In this document: positions 8,485-14,907 of the stretch, one piece after another | Layout of the letters: every line of letters starts with the position of its first letter | How positions within the stretch are numbered: position 1 is the stretch's first letter | Assembly: GCA_020216925.1 (NCBI GenBank) | Contig: JAIWOL010000019.1 | Span: forward strand, 1 to 14,907 | Source: Thiobacillus sp. | GTDB taxonomy: Bacteria > Pseudomonadota > Gammaproteobacteria > Burkholderiales > Thiobacillaceae | DNA: 14,907 bases | Direction: 5' to 3' | The notes under the pieces: model-generated | The model's input: only the letters and a program-made list of their open reading frames with translations | What the model was told of the DNA's origin: nothing | Database searches by the model: none | Program-made: the position numbers and the translations under genes

Positions 8485-9228
8485 ATGCTTGAACGCTTGC
8501 TGCCTCTTCTCGTCGTCGCAATCGTCGCGCCTTCGCAGGCCGCGCCGCTCACCCGCATCCACGGCGAGGTGCAGACCGCAGAGCACATGACACTCCCCGC
8601 CGACGCCATGCTCACGGTCGAACTGATCGACACCACGCCGGATGCGCGCGCAGGCCGTCTCGCACGATTGGCGCTCGCCACCCGTGGCCGGCAGATGCCG
8701 CTCGCGTTCGAGCTGCCGGTCTACGCCGCCGATCTGGATGCCGCGCGCCAATACCAGATTCGCACCACGCTCAGCAGCAGCGGCGGCGAACTGCTCTTCA
8801 CCGGCGTACAGACACTATCCGGCGATGCGTCCTCCCGCCACAGCCTGCGCCTGACCCGCGCCGGTGAACAACGGCTCGGCGCAAGCCTGGAAAACACCTA
8901 CTGGAAACTCGTCGACGTGGGGGGACAGCCTGCCCGCATCCAGCCGGGCGAACGCGAGGCATACCTGCTGCTGCTCGACGGGCTGGCCAGCGGCGGCAGC
9001 GGCTGCAACAAGCTGATGGGGCGCTACACCCTTGGTGCGCGCGGCCAGCTGACCGTGGGGCCCCTGGCGAGCACGCGCATGGCCTGCTCGGCCGAGCTGG
9101 CAGCACAGGAAAGCGCCCTGCATGCTGCCTTTGCCCGTACCACCGGCTACCGCATCGACGGTGCCACCCTGGAACTGCGCGACGGTGACGCCGTCCTCGC
9201 GCGCTTCACCGCACGCGCCATTCGATAG
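8485..9228 (+). CDS. Exported YbaY-like / META (HslJ) two-domain protein
   Basis: The 247-residue product has a signal peptide (MLERLLPLLVVAIVAPSQAA, cleavage about 19-20). There is no cysteine at the cleavage site, so it looks periplasmic rather than lipidated. Residues about 24-125 resemble the YbaY lipoprotein domain: RIHGEVQTAEHMTLPADAML, then TVELIDTT, PLAFELPVY and YQIRTTL. Residues about 134-245 form a META domain: NTYWKLVDVGGQPA, GSGCNKLMGRY, and LASTRMACSAELAAQE with C174 and C201. In E. coli these domains occur on separate proteins, YbaY and HslJ, of poorly known envelope or stress function. The gene lies 156 bp after ubiD, so it may have its own promoter. The Shine-Dalgarno is weak. 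Confidence 0.85.
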   Translation: MLERLLPLLVVAIVAPSQAAPLTRIHGEVQTAEHMTLPADAMLTVELIDTTPDARAGRLARLALATRGRQMPLAFELPVYAADLDAARQYQIRTTLSSSGGELLFTGVQTLSGDASSRHSLRLTRAGEQRLGASLENTYWKLVDVGGQPARIQPGEREAYLLLLDGLASGGSGCNKLMGRYTLGARGQLTVGPLASTRMACSAELAAQESALHAAFARTTGYRIDGATLELRDGDAVLARFTARAIR

Positions 9229-9242
9229 GGCTGGCAGCGGGT

Positions 9243-9431
9243 TCAGCGCACTCGCACCAGCATGCGCGTCCAGTCGCCGGGCGGCTCGGTCTGACCCAGG
9301 CGCTGGATGCGGCCCACCTCGTTTTCGTACCAGCCCCGTTCCTGCTGGTTGGGTTCGGCTTCGTACGCCCACCAGGTGCCGTCGGCGTCCTGCGCCATCC
9401 ACCGCGCCCATTGCGGAGGGTCAGCGCGCAT
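9243..9431 (-). CDS. Small conserved tryptophan-rich hypothetical protein
   Basis: The 62-residue product is rich in tryptophan and acidic residues: PQWARWMAQDADGTWWAYEA, then NQQERGWYENEVGRIQRLG and a final PGDWTRMLVRVR. The pattern of a W-A-Q-D-A-D-G core and a GWYENEVG segment is one I associate with small conserved proteobacterial proteins of unknown function; this is recall, not a search. The ATG at 9431 is inside the last codons of the preceding 65-codon ORF. Codons end mostly in G or C like the neighbours. The longer open frame to 9497 adds an unlikely N-terminus. It ends 14 bp from the convergent YbaY-META gene. Confidence 0.72.
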   Translation of the reverse strand: MRADPPQWARWMAQDADGTWWAYEAEPNQQERGWYENEVGRIQRLGQTEPPGDWTRMLVRVR

Positions 9432-9618
9432 CCACGCGCCCCTCGCAACGACGGCACTCCGGCACGCCGAAACAGCGCAGATACAGCCACAGCGCACCCG
9501 GCGGCAGGGCCAGCCGCAAGCAGACGCTCACGCTATCGCGCCTGCGTCCGGCCTGCCGGGCATCGGCCGCCACCGGCGGCGACGGGAACAGCGCCGCGAT
9601 GCGACAGCCGGGGTTCAT
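9421..9618 (-). CDS. Hypothetical small Cys-containing protein downstream of dacB
   Basis: The 65-residue ORF starts with an ATG that overlaps the dacB stop as ATGA and ends 11 nt into the next small gene. I do not recognise the family. There is an arginine-rich middle (ARQAGRRRDS), a moderately hydrophobic stretch (VCLRLALPPGALWLYLRCF) and a C-terminal CRRC pair (VPECRRCEGR). Of its 65 sense codons, 55 end in G or C, as expected for real coding sequence here. Precise coupling on both sides supports it. A spurious frame in GC-rich DNA remains possible. Confidence 0.5.
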   Translation of the reverse strand: MNPGCRIAALFPSPPVAADARQAGRRRDSVSVCLRLALPPGALWLYLRCFGVPECRRCEGRVDAR

Positions 9619-11045
9619 GGCTGTGCTGCCCGCGACCCGCCACCGGTGGCGGCCCACTCCAGCAGCACACGCTGCGCCTCGACAGCCTGCGCGGCACGGG
9701 CATGGTTCACCAGCATGACGAACGCAATGCGCTGACCGTCTGCGCCGAGCACCACCCCCGCCAGCGCCGACGCATCGCGCAGGCTGCCGGTCTTGAGATG
9801 GGCGCGACCATGCGCATCGCCGCCGTTGAAACGCCGGCTCAACGTGCCGTCCAGACCCGCGATGGGCAATGCCGATTCGAATTCGGCGTACCAGGGGCTG
9901 CGCCAGGCTGCGCGCAGCACCTGGTTGAGCGTGGCGGCGCTGATGCGCTCGATGCGCGACAGGCCCGAGCCGTTCTCCAGCACCAGTTTGCCGGTTGCGA
10001 TGCCCGCCTGCTGCAATGCCGCCCGCACCGCCCGCTCGCCTTTCTCTGGCGTGCCCGGCGCTCCGTAGGCTTGCGCGCCCAGCGTGAGGAAAAGATTTTT
10101 TGCCATCACATTGTTCGAATGCTTGTTGAGCCGTTTCAGCACGTCGGCCAGCGGCTCTGAGGAAAACCGCAGCAGCGGCACGCTGACAGCCGGCCCCGCA
10201 GGCGGTGTGCCCGCGAGCTCGCCGCCGGATTCGCGCCACAGCGCACGAAACACGCCGTCGAAGGTTCGCGCCGGCTCGTACAGGCTGATGCGCCACAGCT
10301 GTTCACCACAGGCCAGCGGGTAGCGGCCTTCGATGACCAGCTCAAACCGCGCGGCATCCGCAAAGCCTGACGTGAGCGCCTCGCGCCAGCCGTTGCAGGC
10401 TGCCGTTTCATCGAGGCGCACGCGGTTGACCAGCGTCACGCCGGGCAGCTCGGGGTCGAGCGCCATCGTCACTCCGGACGCCGAGGGCCGCAGCCGCAGG
10501 GTGAGCGCGTTGAAATTGGCGACGAGCGCGCCGGCAGGCGCGTTGTAGGGCGCAAACGGTTCGCCGTCGAACGCCCCCGAATCGGTTTCGGGCAGTTCGA
10601 AATAGCTGCTGTCCAGTATCAGCCCGCCACTTATCTGCCGCACGCCCTGCGCCCGCAAGGCACGCTGCATCAGCCACAACCGCTCCAGCGTCAGCGACGG
10701 ATCGCCCTGTCCGCGCACGACCAGCGCGCCGTCCAGACGACCGTTTTCCACCGCACCGGTGGCGTCGATTTCGGTCGTCCAGGTAAAGCCGGGGCCCAGT
10801 TGCACGAGTGCGGCAAAACTCGTGACAAGCTTCATCACCGAAGCGGGATTGAGCGCAGCTTGCGCCTGATGCGCAAGCCAGGGCTTATCGGCATCGAGGG
10901 GCTGCACCACCACCGCCACATGATCGAGCGGGATGTTCGCGCGCTGCAGGGCGGCAACAAAGGCGGGCGGCAGCGCTGCCGCGTGCACCGCGACCGCCGC
11001 CAGCCAGCCCGCCAGACTCCATGTGCACAGGAACAGGCTTCTCAT
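9615..11045 (-). CDS. dacB: D-alanyl-D-alanine carboxypeptidase/endopeptidase DacB (PBP4 type)
   Basis: The 476-residue product belongs to peptidase family S13 and trims or cleaves peptidoglycan cross-links in the periplasm. A signal peptide is visible (MRSLFLCTWSLAGWLAAVAVHA). The penicillin-binding motifs are all present: SVMK at 69-72 with the nucleophile S69, SNN at 310-312 and KTG at 418-420. The long insert between SxxK and SxN is typical of PBP4. The ATG at 11045 was preferred to one at 11090, because the latter puts 15 polar residues before the signal peptide and overlaps the end of the upstream tviC gene. It follows tviC after 41 bp and is coupled to the small ORF downstream. Confidence 0.95.
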   Translation of the reverse strand: MRSLFLCTWSLAGWLAAVAVHAAALPPAFVAALQRANIPLDHVAVVVQPLDADKPWLAHQAQAALNPASVMKLVTSFAALVQLGPGFTWTTEIDATGAVENGRLDGALVVRGQGDPSLTLERLWLMQRALRAQGVRQISGGLILDSSYFELPETDSGAFDGEPFAPYNAPAGALVANFNALTLRLRPSASGVTMALDPELPGVTLVNRVRLDETAACNGWREALTSGFADAARFELVIEGRYPLACGEQLWRISLYEPARTFDGVFRALWRESGGELAGTPPAGPAVSVPLLRFSSEPLADVLKRLNKHSNNVMAKNLFLTLGAQAYGAPGTPEKGERAVRAALQQAGIATGKLVLENGSGLSRIERISAATLNQVLRAAWRSPWYAEFESALPIAGLDGTLSRRFNGGDAHGRAHLKTGSLRDASALAGVVLGADGQRIAFVMLVNHARAAQAVEAQRVLLEWAATGGGSRAAQP

Positions 11046-11086
11046 CGCGCCATTATGCCCGTGCGCGCACCGCGCACCGGACAGTC

Positions 11087-12123
11087 TCAACGCGCCGCAA
11101 GGTCGGCGACGTACCAGTCCATGGCTTCGGCGAGTCCCTCACCGATGCGATGGGTGGGTTCGTAGCCGAGACGGGTTCTGGCCTTGGAAACATCGGCCAG
11201 CGAATGCCGCACGTCGCCGGCGCGGAAATCGCGGTACACCGGACTGGCTGCCGCCAGATGCGGAAAGCGGGGGGCCAGGTTGGCACGAATCGCTTGGTAC
11301 AGCTGGTTGAGCGTGGTGCGGTCGCCGACGGCAATGTTGTAGACCTGGTTCGCCGCGTCCGGATGTGTGGCGGTTGCCGCCAGCAGGTTGGCCTGGATGA
11401 CGTTGTCGATGTAGCAGAAATCGCGGCTGGTCTCGCCGTCGCCGTTGATGTAGACCGGCTCGTTGCGGATCATGCTCGCCACCCATTTGGGCACGACGGC
11501 GGCGTAGGCTCCGTTGGGATCCTGGCGGCGGCCGAAGATGTTGAAGTATCTGAGGCCGATGCTTTCCATGCCGTAGCAGCGGCCAAATACATCGGCGTAC
11601 AGCTCGTTTACCAGTTTGGTCACGGCGTAGGGCGAGAGCGGCCTGCCGATGGTGTCCTCGACCTTGGGCAGGCCGGGGTGGTCGCCATAGGTGGACGAGG
11701 ATGCCGCATAGACAAAGCGCCTCACCTTTGCGTCGCGCGCTGCCACCAGCATGTTGATGAATCCGGTGTTGTTGGCGGCATGGGTCGTCAGCGGATCTTC
11801 CAGCGAACGCGGCACCGAACCGAGCGCCGCCTGATGCAGCACATAATCGACGCCCGCACATGCGCTGCGGCAGGCTTCGGGATCGCGGATGTCGGCTTCG
11901 ATGAAACGGAAATTTTCCCAGCGTTGCGGCCCGACGCTGGCCCGTACCTGATCCAGATTGCGGCGGTGGCCGGTAGCGAAGTTGTCCAGGCCGACGACGC
12001 GCTGCCCGAGCAGCAACAGCGCTTCGGCCAGATTGCTGCCGATGAAACCGGCGACGCCGGTGACCAGCCAGGTCTGCGGAGCGGCCGGCAGCCGGGCTTT
12101 CAGCGCATCGAACGCAGCGGACA

Positions 12124-12124
<1 letters not shown>
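11087..12124 (-). CDS. tviC: UDP-GlcNAc C4-epimerase, TviC/WbpP-type SDR
   Basis: The 345-residue product is an extended short-chain dehydrogenase that epimerises C4 of UDP-N-acetylhexosamines or their uronic acids. The NAD-binding GVAGFIGS begins at residue 23, with G23, G26 and G29. A serine-rich catalytic segment ([19 protein letters not shown]) follows, then Y166 and K170 in PLSPYAVTK. The segment [18 protein letters not shown] and the motif [13 protein letters not shown] strongly recall P. aeruginosa WbpP and Salmonella TviC. The N-terminal extension of about 18 residues before the Rossmann motif is also typical. It overlaps the tviB stop by one base (TGATG), with GGAGG correctly spaced inside tviB. 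The pair therefore probably supplies UDP-GalNAcA. Substrate direction cannot be read from sequence. Confidence 0.9.
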
Positions 12125-13404
<1,280 letters not shown>

Positions 13405-13418
13405 GTCTGGATTCCCTT

Positions 13419-14282
13419 ATGAATAGAAAGTCTTTGCTGCCGCCCGGATTGTATCGGATTTGCGTGACCGTTCCGGATCGGCTGCGCCGGCACGCCGCGG
13501 CACTGGCCGCATTGCTCTGCAAGCCGCATACCAGTCTGGCGGCGATCGGACTGGCGTGTGCGCTACCTGCGCTGGCCGACGTTGCCGACATGCTGCCCGC
13601 CATCAAGCCCGGCGTGGTCGGCGTCGGCACCTTCAACCCCACCGGCAGCCCGCGCGGCAATCTTCTGGGCACCGGCTTCGCGGTGCTGGACGGTCGCCAG
13701 ATCGTCTCGTGCGCGCACATTTTCAACAAGCTGCTGGACACCGAAAAGAACGAAACGCACGCCATTTTTCTCGGCCGCGACCGGAATATGGTCGTGCGCC
13801 CGGCCAAGATCGTCGCGCTCGACCGCGAACGCGATCTGGCGCTGCTCAGAATCGAGGGCGAGGCGCTGCCCGCGCTGAAACTCGGCGACTCCAGCCGCGC
13901 GCGCGAAGGCTGGCAGCTTTATTTCACCGGCTACCCCATCGGCTCGGTTCTTGGACTCAACGCTTCCACCCACCGCGCGGGCCTGGCTGCCATCGTCCCC
14001 ATCTACACGCCTGTCGCCGCCGCCGCACAACTGAACGCGCGCGCGCTCAAACAGGCCAAGAACCCCTACGAGATCTTCGCGCTCGACGCCATCGCCTACC
14101 CCGGCAACAGCGGCAGCCCGGTGTGGCACCCCGACAGCGGCGAAGTGCTGGGCGTGATCAATTCGGTCTACGTCAAGGGGGCCAAGGAAGCCGCGCTCAC
14201 CGCGCCTTCCGGCATCAGCTACGCCATTCCGGTGAAATACGTGCGCGAGCTGCTGGAACAGGCGTCGTCAGCAGCGAAATAG
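13419..14282 (+). CDS. Exported trypsin-like serine protease without PDZ domain
   Basis: The 287-residue product (from ATG 13419) is a chymotrypsin-fold peptidase domain. The triad reads as H100 (IVSCAHIFN), D139 (DRERDLALLRI) and S231 (YPGNSGSPVW). No PDZ domain follows; the chain ends soon after ISYAIPVKYVRELLEQ. A hydrophobic segment, SLAAIGLACALPALA, with probable cleavage around residue 53 indicates export. That is far for a signal peptide, so a GTG start at 13464 (38-residue leader) may be the true one. Neither start has a good Shine-Dalgarno. Substrate is unknown. It is divergent from tviB, and convergent with the remnant and the ABC ATPase gene. Confidence 0.85.
   Translation: MNRKSLLPPGLYRICVTVPDRLRRHAAALAALLCKPHTSLAAIGLACALPALADVADMLPAIKPGVVGVGTFNPTGSPRGNLLGTGFAVLDGRQIVSCAHIFNKLLDTEKNETHAIFLGRDRNMVVRPAKIVALDRERDLALLRIEGEALPALKLGDSSRAREGWQLYFTGYPIGSVLGLNASTHRAGLAAIVPIYTPVAAAAQLNARALKQAKNPYEIFALDAIAYPGNSGSPVWHPDSGEVLGVINSVYVKGAKEAALTAPSGISYAIPVKYVRELLEQASSAAK
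13448..13453 (-). promoter_or_regulatory. Candidate -10 for the tviB-tviC-dacB run
   Basis: The minus strand reads TACAAT about 44 bp upstream of the tviB ATG; the -35 position at 17 bp spacing (CCGGAA) is weak. If it is real, it lies inside the N-terminal coding region of the divergent protease when that gene starts at 13419. It lies upstream of the protease if the GTG at 13464 is used. Confidence 0.3.
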
Positions 14283-14574
14283 GCGGAAGAGTGTTTATTC
14301 GGGCGAGGCGCGGACGGCGTCGCGGCGGGCTGCTCCCCTGGCTCAAGCTGCCAGCGCCTGCAGCATCCCGCCCGGCCATTTCCTCACGCCTCGCGCCTCA
14401 CGACATACGGCGGCATGACATACACCGTATGGCCGAGATGGCGGAAGCGGCGCACCCGTTCGTGCGCGGCCACTTCGAGCAGAAGCCCAGTGTAAGCCCC
14501 GGCCTTGACCCGGTTGGCCTCGACCAGACAGCTCGATCCGGTGACTTCGCGCGCCGCGCCTAAGCATGTGATTT
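14283..14574. other. Remnant-bearing region between the protease and ABC genes
   Basis: No intact gene is visible in this stretch beyond the chimeric remnant at 14384-14578. The 101 bp from 14283 to 14383 hold no T-rich terminator for either convergent gene. On the minus strand the sequence just after the remnant stop contains GAGGAAATGGCC and an open MLQALAA-stop in another frame. This would fit the decayed tail of an aminotransferase gene, though the assignment is speculative. Confidence 0.4.
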
Positions 14575-14578
14575 TCAC
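14384..14578 (-). pseudogene. Truncated metallo-beta-lactamase-fold exonuclease gene, fused to unrelated 3' sequence
   Basis: The GTG start overlaps the stop of the ABC ATPase gene as GTGA. The first 25 codons (MKITCLGAAREVTGSSCLVE, then ANRVK) match the N-terminus typical of MBL-fold RNA exonucleases of the CPSF/RNase J-like group. Such proteins are usually about 450 residues and carry HxHxDH, which is absent here. After K25 the frame continues for 39 codons of different character and stops at 14384. The tail RHLGHTVYVMPPYVV recalls the C-terminus of BioA aminotransferases, though weakly. The simplest reading is a deletion that joined the 5' end of one gene to the 3' end of another. A 64-residue product could still be translated. 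Confidence 0.65.
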
Positions 14579-14907
14579 AGGGGGCGTCCTTCGCCCGCCT
14601 CTTCGTAGGTCTTGCCGTCGCGGATATGGTAGATGCGCTTGAAGGTGGGGATGATCTTTTCATCGTGGGTGACGACGATGATCGCGGTCTGGAATGCCTG
14701 CGCCAGGCGGTTGAGAATTTTCACCACCGTGAGCGCACGTTCGCTGTCGAGCGGCGCTGTCGGCTCGTCGGCGAGGACGATCGGCGGTTTGTTGGCCAGC
14801 GCGCGCGCGATGGCCACACGCTGCTGCTCGCCGCCCGAGAGCTCGGGAATGCGCGCCTGGGCGCGGTGCTGCACGTCGAGCGCGGTGAGCATTTCCAATG
14901 CGATGGC
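14575..14907 (-). CDS. ABC transporter ATP-binding protein (5' end beyond window)
   Basis: The last 110 residues are present; the Walker A and Q-loop lie outside the window. Visible are the ABC signature LSGGEQQRVAIARALANKP, Walker B with catalytic glutamate (IVLADEPTAPLDS), the D-loop and the H-loop histidine in IIVVTHDEKI. The ending PTFKRIYHIRDGKTYEE is typical of the MacB/LolD/DevA class, which pairs with FtsX-like permeases and often a membrane-fusion protein. The substrate cannot be inferred. The permease gene would be expected upstream, to the right of the window. Its stop overlaps the GTG of the truncated exonuclease gene. Confidence 0.93.
   Translation of the reverse strand, partial: AIALEMLTALDVQHRAQARIPELSGGEQQRVAIARALANKPPIVLADEPTAPLDSERALTVVKILNRLAQAFQTAIIVVTHDEKIIPTFKRIYHIRDGKTYEEAGEGRPL

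Noticed and set aside
8229..8492. 87-codon plus-strand ORF between ubiD and the YbaY-META gene
   Set aside because: It overlaps the ubiD 3' end in another frame, has no recognisable domain and overlaps the next start; probably chance.
9229..9242. Terminator between the convergent YbaY-META and small Trp-rich genes
   Set aside because: The 14-bp gap has no hairpin or T-tract on either strand.
13460..14563. 367-codon plus-strand frame overlapping the protease
   Set aside because: It is an Arg-rich alternate frame of the protease gene with no motif.

Overview
The window is GC-rich, densely packed chromosomal DNA that reads like a betaproteobacterium, most likely of the Nitrosomonadales/Thiobacillus type. 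This is inferred from gene order and protein character: rnpB next to mraZ-rsmH-ftsL, a separate heptose-1-phosphate adenylyltransferase, UbiD, and a WbpP/WbpO-type sugar nucleotide pair. No phage, transposon, CRISPR array or tRNA was seen. Nearly everything is conserved housekeeping, and I found no convincing new multi-gene system.

Layout. Positions 1-1747 (minus strand) hold the start of the division and cell-wall (dcw) cluster: mraZ, rsmH and the 5' part of ftsL. They sit behind a clear sigma70-type promoter and four 10-bp MraZ boxes. Positions 1760-2221 (minus strand) hold RNase P RNA (rnpB) with its promoter and a terminator, set in an AT-rich stretch. Positions 2299-2901 (plus strand) hold a DUF1269-type membrane protein and a strong terminator. 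Positions 2908-4793 (minus strand) hold rsmI and pyrC. Divergent from these, 4812-9228 (plus strand) is a compact run: yraN, a DiaA/GmhA SIS protein, a DolP-like BON lipoprotein, hldE-C (rfaE2), ubiD, and a YbaY-META fusion. Positions 9243-13404 (minus strand) hold a run transcribed from 13404 downward: tviB/wbpO-like, tviC/wbpP-like, dacB and two small ORFs. Positions 13419-14282 (plus strand) encode an exported trypsin-like protease. The right edge (minus strand) has the C-terminal half of an ABC transporter ATPase, followed by a truncated metallo-beta-lactamase exonuclease gene.

How the genes fit together. Most of the window serves the envelope. mraZ/rsmH/ftsL belong to septation. The SIS isomerase and HldE-C fit the LPS heptose pathway. 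DolP, the YbaY-META protein, DacB and the protease are predicted to be exported. TviB/TviC make UDP-HexNAc uronic acid precursors for a surface polysaccharide. UbiD (ubiquinone), PyrC (pyrimidines), RsmI and RsmH (16S rRNA methylation) and RNase P are core metabolism or RNA processing. Many junctions are 4-nt ATGA/GTGA overlaps, which suggests translational coupling.

The items most worth a second look are: a 10-residue tandem duplication in the UbiD active-site loop; the chimeric remnant at 14384-14578; two tightly coupled small ORFs behind dacB; an 11-nt complementarity between the rnpB trailer and its terminator loop; and a DiaA-like protein that keeps GmhA catalytic residues.
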